Shown here: piece by piece, positions 1-6,735 of the stretch
Layout: every line of letters starts with the position of its first letter
How positions within the stretch are numbered: the stretch's first letter is position 1
Assembly (NCBI GenBank): GCA_035458525.1
Contig: DATHZQ010000018.1
Location: forward strand, 1 to 10,671
DNA: 10,671 nucleotides
Direction: 5' to 3'
Source: DATHZQ01 sp035458525
GTDB lineage: Bacteria > Actinomycetota > Acidimicrobiia > Spongiisociales > UBA5794
Translations under genes and position numbers: made by a program
The notes under the pieces: model-generated
What the model was told of the DNA's origin: nothing
Database searches by the model: none
The model's input: the letters and a program-made list of their open reading frames with translations, nothing else

Positions 1-1
1 C

Positions 2-466
2 AACCAGGCGACCGCCGACAAGATGGACCGCCACATCGCCGACGCACGTGCGCGTGGCGCCGAGGTGCTGGTCGGCGGAGGCCGCGCCCCCGGCTACCCG
101 ACGGATCTCTACTACGACTTCACCCTGATCGACCGGGTTCCCGAGGAGTCCGCCGTGTCGCAGGAGGAGTCCTTTGGGCCGGTGCTGCCCGTCCTCTCGG
201 CACCCGACGACGCCGAAGCAGCCGCCCTGGCCAACCGCACCCGGCTCGGGCTCCAGGCGGCGGTGTTCACCCGCAGCTTGGACAAGGCGTTCTGGTACGC
301 CGACCGGATCCGTTCGGGCACCGTGGTCATCAACGACTCAACCGACTTCTGGGAGACCTTCCAGCCCTTCGGTGGGGCCGCAGGGACGGACACCGGCTGG
401 GGCCGCGGCGGGCTCGAGGACTTCACCGATCTCCAGACCTTGGTGATCGACCTGAACAACGTCTGA
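2..466 (+). CDS. Aldehyde dehydrogenase family protein, C-terminal part (5' end outside window)
   Basis: This is the last 154 residues of an NAD(P)-dependent aldehyde dehydrogenase, which oxidises an aldehyde to a carboxylic acid in the cytoplasm. The frame is open from the first complete codon at position 2, so the gene starts upstream. The fragment carries the family's EESFGPVLPV motif at about residues 55-64, whose Glu and Phe hold the nicotinamide ribose. It also has the C-terminal VIND...QPFGG...GWGRGGLEDFTDLQT block that forms the oligomerisation and substrate-pocket end. The usual KxSGxGRE stretch after PFGG is here AAGTDTGWGRGG, a variant of the family. The catalytic Cys and the general-base Glu would lie upstream and cannot be checked. 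The substrate cannot be inferred. An 83-bp gap separates it from the next gene on the same strand, and I see no convincing terminator there. Confidence 0.93.
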   Translation, partial: NQATADKMDRHIADARARGAEVLVGGGRAPGYPTDLYYDFTLIDRVPEESAVSQEESFGPVLPVLSAPDDAEAAALANRTRLGLQAAVFTRSLDKAFWYADRIRSGTVVINDSTDFWETFQPFGGAAGTDTGWGRGGLEDFTDLQTLVIDLNNV

Positions 467-549
467 ACGCGGCAATCAATGGCGACCTGTCGAATCCCGT
501 CAGTGCTGTTCGTCGTGATTCTGCAGTCCCCCACAGGAGGAGTTCTCCA

Positions 550-1107
550 ATGTCGATGCCCGACATGATCAGCCGTGCCGCCACCGCCGCTGCCGACCTC
601 ACCAGTCGACTTCCCGATCTCGACCTCGATGCGCCTTCGACCTGTGCTGAGTGGGATGTTCGCGGATTGGTGAACCACATCACGGGCTTCTTGCCGTACT
701 CGGCCAACGCAGCGCGAAAGGGCGCCGCGATGGAAGGGGACGCCCCCGACTTCGCCGCGGACCCGAATTGGCCGGCGACGTACGCAACGATGGCCCAGGA
801 CCTGACCGCCGCATGGTCCGCCGACGGCGCACTCGACGGCACGGTCACCTTCGGCCCGGGCGAGATGCCTGCACCGGCCGCCGCAGGCATCACGTTGATG
901 GAGCTCACCCTTCACGCCTGGGACCTCGCCCAATCGGCAGTTGTCGAATTCCAGACCGACGAGGACATCGCAGCGGCAGTGCTCGGCATCGTCGAGGGAG
1001 CACAGGCGCAAGGCCCCAGCGACTTCTTCCACGAGCCCGTGGAAGCGCCGGCGGATGCCACCACGCTCGAGCGTGCGGCTGCGCTGAGCGGGAGGAATCC
1101 GCGCTAG
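550..1107 (+). CDS. TIGR03086-type metal-binding protein (mycothiol-dependent maleylpyruvate isomerase-like, DinB fold)
   Basis: This 185-residue protein belongs to the DinB/MDMPI four-helix-bundle superfamily. Some members use mycothiol and a divalent metal, and most have no known substrate. The N-terminal block around W35 (EWDVRGLVNHITG) supplies His43. The central ELTLHAWDLA block supplies Glu118 and His122 in an ExxxH spacing. Together these give the expected His/Glu/His metal triad. The C-terminal PADATTLERAAALSGRNP matches the typical family ending (PADA...L...GRDP), which favours TIGR03086 over true maleylpyruvate isomerase. The start is fixed by AGGAGG at 535-540, nine bases before the ATG. 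A second ATG two codons on is less well spaced. The 3' end overlaps the convergent amidohydrolase by 4 bases. The fold call is firm; the reaction is unknown. Confidence 0.88.
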   Translation: MSMPDMISRAATAAADLTSRLPDLDLDAPSTCAEWDVRGLVNHITGFLPYSANAARKGAAMEGDAPDFAADPNWPATYATMAQDLTAAWSADGALDGTVTFGPGEMPAPAAAGITLMELTLHAWDLAQSAVVEFQTDEDIAAAVLGIVEGAQAQGPSDFFHEPVEAPADATTLERAAALSGRNPR

Positions 1108-2699
1108 GAGGGTCCGCCGTCGGCCCTCGCGACGAGGGCTCCGGCCACGTAGGTGGCGACGACTCGAACGTCGCTCAATGCTGCGGGTGCACAGGCAAGC
1201 GGGTTCCGGTCGGTGATCACGAAATCGGCGGCAAGGCCGGGCCGTAGCGCTCCGCTTCGATGCTCGGCATGGTTGATCCAGGCCGAGCCCGTGGTGAACG
1301 CCTCCAGCATCTCAGCCGCAGTGAGCGCCTGTTCGGGGCGGAACGGCTCCGGAAAACCGGGCTGTGAGCGAGTCACCGCCACGGCCATTTGCTCGAACGG
1401 GTTTGCGGTGGATACCGACCAGTCGGAACCGGCGACCAGGCGCGCTCCGGTGTCGAGCAATGTACGGAACGGATACTGCAGAGCGGTCCTGGCGTCACCG
1501 AGACGCGGCATCGTCAGCTCGGTCATACACGGGTCGTGGCAAGCCCAGTAGGCCTGGGCATTCGCCGCGACGCCCAGGGCGGCGAACCTCGGTACGTCAC
1601 CAGGATCGATCACCTGAATGTGGGCGATGTGGGGACGGACCCGGGCGACATCCTCGGGATTGCCCGCTTGGACTGCGTCGAGCGCATCTCCGATCGCGCG
1701 ATCCCCGATGGCGTGGAAATGCGGCTGGAGCCCGGCCGCCATGATCTGGGGGACCGCCTCGAGGAGCACGTCGCGCGGTATGAACTGGAGGCCGGTGCTC
1801 GTCGTGCCCACATAGGGCTTGCGCATCGCCGCGGTGCCGTTCTCGCAGACTCCGTCGACCATCAGCTTGACGCTATGGGGTCGCATGCGCGGTGATCCCT
1901 CGTGGCTACGCGCAATCAGCTCGTCCAGTTGTTCCACGCCGCGTTCCCGATCCCACCACAGGGCTGCGCGCACGTCCCCGATCAGCCCACCGTCCCGGTC
2001 GAGCTCCACATACGCACCCTGCATGGCGGGCGTCACCCAGGCGTCCTGCCACGACGTGACCCCGAAGGCCAGGAGATGCCGCTGCGCGGCGGCGATCGCA
2101 CGTACATAGTCGGCGACGGTTGCGTCTGGTGCAACACGGTCGACCAGGTCCGCAGCGCCCTCCTGGAGGGTCCCGGAGGGAGCTCCGTCGCCGCTGCGTT
2201 CGATCCGGCCGTCCGCAGGATCGGGCGTGGTGGCATCGACCCCGGCAATCGACAGTGCCAGCGAGTTGGCCCACGCCGCATGCCCCTCCCGGCTGTGTAG
2301 GAGCACCGGCCGATCCGGGACCACAGCGTCCAACGCCGCAGCCGTGGCCCGGCCATGCGGGAATGCATCCATGGCCCAGCCCCCGCCCAGGATCCACGGT
2401 TCGTCCGGATGACGGCGGGCATAGTCCGCGACTGCGGCCACGTACTCGGCCGGCGTGGCGAGATCGTGGAGATCGCACCGGATCATCGCCAGCCCGCCGA
2501 GTGGTGGATGAACGTGCGCATCGTGGAACCCAGGCAGCACCGTGACATCCCCGAGGTCCACCACGCTTCCTGAAGGGTGCTCCCCGTTCCCGACGGCAGC
2601 GATCCTGCCGTCGGCGACCGCCACCCATTCGGCCACGGGTTGGGCCGGATCCATGGTCAGCACCGTGCCGGCCCGATAGACCGTTGCAGCTGTCGTCAT
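1104..2699 (-). CDS. YtcJ-like metal-dependent amidohydrolase (Amidohydro_3 family)
   Basis: This 531-residue protein has the full YtcJ/NfdA-type amidohydrolase layout, a family that hydrolyses C-N bonds in amides, formamides or related small molecules. An N-terminal beta-sandwich segment (to about residue 55) leads into PGFHDAHVHP, with the metal-binding HxH at His62/His64. VKLMVDG places Lys278 as the possible bridging lysine. HFHAIGD (His327, His329), HIAHIQ (His360) and AGSDWSVS (Asp426) follow in family order. The C-terminal sandwich ends with ALRPGLAADFVITDRNP. No signal peptide is visible, so it is probably cytoplasmic. Its ATG overlaps the stop of the upstream S9 peptidase as ATGA, and no Shine-Dalgarno is visible, so translational coupling is likely. 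The link with a peptidase suggests a peptide- or amide-derived substrate, but that is inference. The length is normal for the family. Confidence 0.93.
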   Translation of the reverse strand: MTTAATVYRAGTVLTMDPAQPVAEWVAVADGRIAAVGNGEHPSGSVVDLGDVTVLPGFHDAHVHPPLGGLAMIRCDLHDLATPAEYVAAVADYARRHPDEPWILGGGWAMDAFPHGRATAAALDAVVPDRPVLLHSREGHAAWANSLALSIAGVDATTPDPADGRIERSGDGAPSGTLQEGAADLVDRVAPDATVADYVRAIAAAQRHLLAFGVTSWQDAWVTPAMQGAYVELDRDGGLIGDVRAALWWDRERGVEQLDELIARSHEGSPRMRPHSVKLMVDGVCENGTAAMRKPYVGTTSTGLQFIPRDVLLEAVPQIMAAGLQPHFHAIGDRAIGDALDAVQAGNPEDVARVRPHIAHIQVIDPGDVPRFAALGVAANAQAYWACHDPCMTELTMPRLGDARTALQYPFRTLLDTGARLVAGSDWSVSTANPFEQMAVAVTRSQPGFPEPFRPEQALTAAEMLEAFTTGSAWINHAEHRSGALRPGLAADFVITDRNPLACAPAALSDVRVVATYVAGALVARADGGPS

Positions 2700-4582
2700 C
2701 CGAGGCGACGTTCGAAGAACTCGACGATTGCGGCGTACGCCTTGACCCGGTTGGCGTGCTTGACCATGTCATGGCCCTCGTCGTCGAACACGAGATACTC
2801 GATGTCCTTGCCCTTGTTGCGGAGATCGGCCACCAGCGTGTCCGACTCCCCCACGACGACACGCGGATCGTTGCGTCCCTGGATGACCAGCATCGGAGCA
2901 GCGAGTGCGTCGAGATGCGTCTTGGGAGACCGATCGACGAGCAGGTCACGATCGTGCTCCGGGTGGCCGATCGAGAGGTAGAAATACGTCTTCCACGTCT
3001 CGGGCAACGCCTCCATGAACGAGTAGAGGTCATACGGGCCGAACATGTCGACACCGGCCGCCCAGAGCTCGGGGTGGCGGCCGAGCAACGTGAGGGTCAT
3101 GTAGCCGCCGTAGCTGCGCCCCATGACGCCGAGCCGGCCGGCATCGAGGCGCTCATCGGCCCTCAGGATCTCGACGGCGGCGACGTGGTCGAGTCGGTCG
3201 GCTCCGCCCCAGTCGCGGTCGACCTGCTTCATGTAGTCCAGTCCGTAGCCGCTGGAGCCGCGCACGTTCGGAACGAAGACGGCAAACCCGCGCAGCGTGA
3301 ACAGCTGGATCAACGGCATCGAGAACCACGTGAAGTCCGGACGTTCCTGCGACTGCGGGCCGCCATGGATGTAGTAGATCACCGGGTGCGGTTGATCCTC
3401 CCCGCCTCCGGCCGGGAGATACAGGCGTGCCGACACCCGGGTGCCGTCGTGGGAGACGTACGAGGCGTCTTCACCCGCCGCCATACTCGCCGCCGGGACA
3501 CCGTCGATCTCCTCGTTCGTGTGCTGTTCGACCGCGGTGCCGTCGGTCGTGAAGAGTTGCACGGGTGCCGTGGCCGTCGAGAACGCCAGCGCCCACTGCC
3601 CGGTTGCACGGTCGTATCGAGCGGCCTGCACCACGCCGTCGGCGAGTGGCCCATGACCCCAGATCGAGCGGTCGATGCGCATTCGCCGTGCGGCAGGGTC
3701 GAATCTGGCCACGTAGCCGTACGAACAGCCGTCGATGTTGTAGGCAAGCTCGTAGCGGTCACCGTCGAGATGACCGAGGTGGGTGAGCTCACCGGCGCCA
3801 TCGTGGGTGGTCCCTTCAATCGCAATCCGAGCGGGCGCTCCGCCTTGCAGCGGGACCACGGCGAGGCCGCCACCGTCGTCGAACAGCGTCGTCGTCACCA
3901 GGACGCCGTCGTCCCGAACGTGAGCGTCGCCGAAGCCGGTCAGGGTCACCTGCGCCCCGTTGCGGTCGGCGAGCTCGGTGCCGGCCAGCAGCCGCCTCCC
4001 TTCGACTCCCCGCTCCCACAGGAACAAAACGGTGTCGCCCGCGGTGTAGCCGTCGGCCAGCGCCAGCCTGGAGAAGTCCCCGTTGTGACCGATCACGAAG
4101 TTGCCGTAGCGCGACTCACCCAGCGATATCAGCTCGAGCGTCGCCAGATCAGTGACGTACGACGTCATGATCGGGTCCTCGAGAGGCGCAACGAGGAGCG
4201 ACGCGATTCCGGTGTCCGGATCCGCTTCGAAGTACACCTGGGTGCCCGGGAAGCGGTCGGGCCACACCGGCTCGGGCTCACCTCCGGCGAGGGGGATCGC
4301 ATGAGGCTGGTAGTGCTCGTCGCCGTCGGCATCGAGCGTGAGATAGATCCGGTCGAGCTGGGGGACGACGACGAACACCTGGCCCTCCACCAACGCGGGG
4401 TTGGGCATGGCGATGTGGTCGGGAATCAGCTGCCGAATGCTCGAGCCGCCTCGTTGCATCGAGTACAGGCTCATCCGTCCCGACCGATTCGAGAGGAAAT
4501 AGAGACGATCCCCTACGAGCTGTGGCGACAGGTGCAGCCGGGCTGACAGCAGCGATTCGATGGTACGGGTGAGATCTTCCAT
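2696..4582 (-). CDS. S9 family peptidase (prolyl oligopeptidase/acylaminoacyl-peptidase type)
   Basis: This is a 628-residue serine peptidase of family S9, cleaving short peptides or acylated amino acids. Residues from about 20 to 350 look like the beta-propeller gate (repeated strand-rich units such as DRLYFLSNRSG). The alpha/beta-hydrolase domain follows from about 375. The oxyanion HGGP lies at 406-409, the nucleophile at Ser490 in GRSYGGYMT, the acid at Asp572 in QGRNDPRV, and His604 in DDEGHDM completes the triad. The last helix ends in EFFERRLG. No signal peptide or anchor is seen, so it is probably cytoplasmic. The ATG is preceded in frame by a TAG four codons up (4592-4594), which rules out a longer protein. 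There is no good Shine-Dalgarno, but TAGGCT lies exactly six bases before the ATG, a leaderless arrangement. It overlaps the downstream amidohydrolase by 4 bases and follows the acyltransferase by 38 bp. Confidence 0.94.
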   Translation of the reverse strand: MEDLTRTIESLLSARLHLSPQLVGDRLYFLSNRSGRMSLYSMQRGGSSIRQLIPDHIAMPNPALVEGQVFVVVPQLDRIYLTLDADGDEHYQPHAIPLAGGEPEPVWPDRFPGTQVYFEADPDTGIASLLVAPLEDPIMTSYVTDLATLELISLGESRYGNFVIGHNGDFSRLALADGYTAGDTVLFLWERGVEGRRLLAGTELADRNGAQVTLTGFGDAHVRDDGVLVTTTLFDDGGGLAVVPLQGGAPARIAIEGTTHDGAGELTHLGHLDGDRYELAYNIDGCSYGYVARFDPAARRMRIDRSIWGHGPLADGVVQAARYDRATGQWALAFSTATAPVQLFTTDGTAVEQHTNEEIDGVPAASMAAGEDASYVSHDGTRVSARLYLPAGGGEDQPHPVIYYIHGGPQSQERPDFTWFSMPLIQLFTLRGFAVFVPNVRGSSGYGLDYMKQVDRDWGGADRLDHVAAVEILRADERLDAGRLGVMGRSYGGYMTLTLLGRHPELWAAGVDMFGPYDLYSFMEALPETWKTYFYLSIGHPEHDRDLLVDRSPKTHLDALAAPMLVIQGRNDPRVVVGESDTLVADLRNKGKDIEYLVFDDEGHDMVKHANRVKAYAAIVEFFERRLG

Positions 4583-4588
4583 CGTGAC

Positions 4589-4594
4589 AGCCTA
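4589..4594 (-). promoter_or_regulatory. Candidate -10 element for a leaderless S9 peptidase transcript
   Basis: On the minus strand TAGGCT matches the actinobacterial TANNNT -10 element. It ends exactly six bases before the peptidase ATG, so transcription would begin at or next to the start codon. The gene has no recognisable Shine-Dalgarno, which fits a leaderless mRNA. No good -35 is visible at 17-18 bp. If real, it gives peptidase-amidohydrolase expression independent of the upstream glycan genes. Confidence 0.42.
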
Positions 4595-4620
4595 CGGCGG
4601 CACACCTCCGGCGTTGCAGC

Positions 4621-5331
4621 TCAGTAGTCCCCCGGGACCAGCTCCTTGATCTTCTTCGCCGGTGCGCCTCCCACGACCCAGCGATCGGGGATGTCTTTGG
4701 TCACGACACTGTTGGACGCAACGATGACCCGATCGCCGATCGAGACGCCTGGCATGACCACCGAGCGGAACCCGATCACCGTGTTCGATCCGATCGTTAT
4801 CGGCGCCATGGTGCGCCCGCCCATGGGCAGCGGCTTCGTGAAGTCGTCGAGGATGTGACCGTGCGTGGTGAGAATGGCCCCGGCGGCGATCATGGTGTGC
4901 TCGCCCACCGTGATGGGCCCTCGATCGTCGATGGTCGAGCCGCGGTTGACAAAGACACCGTCGCCCAGCGAAGTGTTCTGTCCCGACAGGATGTAGACGT
5001 CGTGGTGGAAGATGACGCCCTCCCCGACGTGCCGGAAGACGCGTTTGGCGAGGATGCGGCGCACCTTGATGGCGAAGTCGGCGAGCTGCGAGGCGGGGGT
5101 GCGGTCGAACAGGCGCCACAACATCAGGTAGTAAGCGTGCTCGTCGGCGAGCAGGGAAGCATCGTCGCCACCGAACGGATCCTCGGCGATGCCGAAGCGC
5201 CCCGTGCGCAAGAACTGATCGGCGAGCGCTCCGGCCGCAGCCAGAAACTCCCCGCCCTGGCCAACCAGCTGGCCTTCGGTCACGAGCCGACCGAGGTCGG
5301 CGAGCACGGTCGCCTCATCGATCTCCGTCAC
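4621..5331 (-). CDS. Hexapeptide-repeat (left-handed beta-helix) O-acyltransferase
   Basis: This 236-residue protein ends in a left-handed beta-helix built from hexapeptide repeats, seen from about residue 103 (VGEGVIFHHDVYILSG, ITVGEHTMIAAGAIL, ITIGSNTVIGFRSVV, VSIGDRVIVASNSVV). The closing VVGGAPAKKIKEL is typical of the LacA/NodL/WcaF acetyltransferase group, which moves acetyl from acetyl-CoA to a sugar hydroxyl. His157 in LTTHGH sits where the catalytic His of the group is expected. The N-terminal 100 or so residues are helical, longer than the usual maltose-acetyltransferase cap, and not recognised. The start is GTG, supported by GAAGGGA lying in the 14-bp gap after the glycosyltransferase stop. 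That tight spacing makes co-transcription with the glycosyltransferase very likely. A sugar product of that enzyme is a reasonable but unproven acceptor. Confidence 0.88.
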   Translation of the reverse strand: MTEIDEATVLADLGRLVTEGQLVGQGGEFLAAAGALADQFLRTGRFGIAEDPFGGDDASLLADEHAYYLMLWRLFDRTPASQLADFAIKVRRILAKRVFRHVGEGVIFHHDVYILSGQNTSLGDGVFVNRGSTIDDRGPITVGEHTMIAAGAILTTHGHILDDFTKPLPMGGRTMAPITIGSNTVIGFRSVVMPGVSIGDRVIVASNSVVTKDIPDRWVVGGAPAKKIKELVPGDY

Positions 5332-5345
5332 AGGATTCCCTTCGT

Positions 5346-6545
5346 TCAGCCGGCGACTTCGCCGAATACCGGATGCCCCGCCTTCTGCCAGCCGGAGTCG
5401 CGGCGGGCGACGGCCTCCAACCAGGATACGAACTCGTCGCCCAGAGTTGCCTCGTCATACAGCCGCTCGGCACGATCGCGCCCCGCACGCGCCATCCTGC
5501 GGCGACGACCATCGTCGATCAACAACTGCCGGATGGCGGCGCCGAGCGCAAACGGGCTGCGCTCAGTGGTGATGCCCACGTCGTGGGAAACGACAGAGCC
5601 GACACCGCCGCCGCCGTAGGCAACCGGAACGGTCCCCGCTGCAAGGCCCTCGACGTAGATGATTCCGAAGTGCTCCTGTTTGTCCGGCGCCGCAGTCAGG
5701 ATCGTGGCACCGTTGATCAGAGCGGCCTTCTCGGCGTCGGTCACGTAGCCGAGGAAGCGCCCACGATCGGCGAGTTCGGTCTCGAGGGAAGGGCGAAGGT
5801 CGCCATCGCCGATGAAGATGGTGGGCGCCAAATCGGCGTACACGCGACTCGCCTCGACGACATTCGGGGCACCCTTGGCTTGCGTGACCGCGCCCGGGCT
5901 GATCACGTACGGATCGGGAAGGTCGAAGCGCTCGCAGACACCTGCGCCCAGCTCTGGATCGAACTCGTCGAGATCGACGCCGCACGGCAGTACGAAGAAA
6001 CGCCCGACCGGAATCTCCGCGACCGGGCGAACGAGCTGATCGCGGACGTAGTCCGTCGTGACGATGATTCCGGCCGCAGCCTCCAAGGCGGCCTGGATCT
6101 CGCCCCACACCGCATCGTCGTAGCCGCCGTAGTGGCGAGGTTCGATGCCGGTTCCGTGGACGAAGACGACGTAGGGAATGCGCATTCGCTGTGCGTAGTA
6201 GCGAGCGGCCACCGCCGTCAGGTTGGCGTGATGCGCCATGACGACGTCCACGTCCTCGAGCGAGCTGAGTGCCGCCGCGATGTCGGCCGTGTAACGCAGC
6301 GACTGCATCGGCGTCATCGTCGACACGGCTTGCTGCCGCGACCCCGCCGCCGGGAGGTATTCGTGAACCGGAACGACATCGGTGTGAAGCGCCACGTCGA
6401 CGTTCTCCGCCCCGGCCACGCCCTCCCCGACCCTCGGGTGGATGAAGGTGACGCGATGGCCGGCAGCGAGCAGGGCGCGGGCGTGCTGGCGAGCGACCCC
6501 GCCAGATCCCCGCCCTCGATTGAGCAGGAGGACAGCAGCATGCAT
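5346..6545 (-). CDS. Family-4-type (GT-B fold) glycosyltransferase
   Basis: This 399-residue protein transfers a sugar from an activated donor. With the ATG at 6545, residues 1-35 give the acceptor-side Rossmann start (AAVLLLNRGRGSGGVARQHA), including the glycine-rich loop at about 14-16. VLPCGVDLDEF at about 185-195 is the inter-domain PxGVD motif. SPGAVTQAKG (Lys224) opens the donor domain. EHFGIIYVEGLAAGTVPVAYG carries the E-x7-E pair (Glu291, Glu299) that binds the nucleotide sugar in GT4 enzymes. An in-frame ATG at 6602 would add 19 polar residues (MGSFGSRRIPNRDATFTPP) unlike the family; neither start has a convincing Shine-Dalgarno, so the choice rests on the fold. No transmembrane segment is visible. 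It heads the leftward gene cluster, 14 bp before the acyltransferase. Donor and acceptor are unknown. Confidence 0.9.
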   Translation of the reverse strand: MHAAVLLLNRGRGSGGVARQHARALLAAGHRVTFIHPRVGEGVAGAENVDVALHTDVVPVHEYLPAAGSRQQAVSTMTPMQSLRYTADIAAALSSLEDVDVVMAHHANLTAVAARYYAQRMRIPYVVFVHGTGIEPRHYGGYDDAVWGEIQAALEAAAGIIVTTDYVRDQLVRPVAEIPVGRFFVLPCGVDLDEFDPELGAGVCERFDLPDPYVISPGAVTQAKGAPNVVEASRVYADLAPTIFIGDGDLRPSLETELADRGRFLGYVTDAEKAALINGATILTAAPDKQEHFGIIYVEGLAAGTVPVAYGGGGVGSVVSHDVGITTERSPFALGAAIRQLLIDDGRRRRMARAGRDRAERLYDEATLGDEFVSWLEAVARRDSGWQKAGHPVFGEVAG

Positions 6546-6735
6546 GGGCGGCGTGAACGTAGCGTCGCGGTTGGGGATGCGTCTTGAGCCGAAAGACCCC
6601 ATTGTTTCCGCCGAGCTGCTGACCTACGGGAACGGTGCGATCGTCCTACAGACGACGATGCCGTCAACAAGCAAGGTGTCACTCGTTGGGTCGTTGGTAG
6701 GTCACGACCCAGCCAGCCAGGTCCGAAAGAGCAGC
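6546..6735. other. Divergent intergenic region between glycosyltransferase and EEP hydrolase
   Basis: These 190 bases separate two divergent genes and must hold promoters for both. They contain a perfect 8-bp inverted repeat (6687-6711). On the minus strand there is a TTGACG (6662-6667) resembling a -35 box, but I see no matching -10 at 16-18 bp. In-frame ATGs at 6602 (leftward) and 6658 (rightward) could extend either gene into this region; I judged both less likely from protein conservation. Confidence 0.5.
6687..6711. promoter_or_regulatory. Perfect inverted repeat, candidate operator or 5'-UTR hairpin
   Basis: TGGGTCGT (6687-6694) and ACGACCCA (6704-6711) are exact reverse complements around a 9-base spacer. 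The dyad ends 24 bases before the ATG of the EEP hydrolase and lies about 140 bases upstream of the glycosyltransferase start. The size and symmetry suit a dimeric repressor site. In RNA it would form an 8-bp stem with a 9-nt loop. The left arm also belongs to a tandem TCGTTGG repeat (6683-6689 and 6691-6697). Confidence 0.5.

Noticed and set aside
467..549. Terminator or promoter between the aldehyde dehydrogenase and the MDMPI-like gene
   Set aside because: Apart from the AGGAGG site at 535-540, I found no hairpin with a stem over five pairs and no -35/-10 pair at correct spacing.
112..1032. A 306-codon minus-strand frame across the aldehyde dehydrogenase end and MDMPI-like gene
   Set aside because: It crosses two well-supported plus-strand genes and their gap, with no family motif.
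1906..3054. A 382-codon minus-strand frame spanning the amidohydrolase/peptidase junction
   Set aside because: It is out of frame with both genes; Ser/Arg/Gly-rich low-information translation.
2684..4546. A 620-codon open frame on the plus strand opposite the S9 peptidase
   Set aside because: It is the antisense shadow of a GC-rich gene. Its translation has no recognisable domain and is rich in R, V, E, H and D as expected from reversed codons, while the minus frame has a complete catalytic triad.
5373..6587. A 404-codon open frame on the plus strand opposite the glycosyltransferase
   Set aside because: It has no domain and a shadow-type composition, whereas the opposite strand carries all the GT4 motifs.
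6643..6667. Leftward promoter with TTGACG (6662-6667) and TAGGAC (6643-6648) for the glycosyltransferase
   Set aside because: The boxes are only 13 bases apart, too close for a sigma-70-type promoter, and the hexamer at 17 bases is a poor -10.
6442..6735. N-terminal extension of the EEP hydrolase
   Set aside because: It would overlap the start of the glycosyltransferase, carries no family sequence, and the conserved first beta-strand begins directly after the ATG at 6736.
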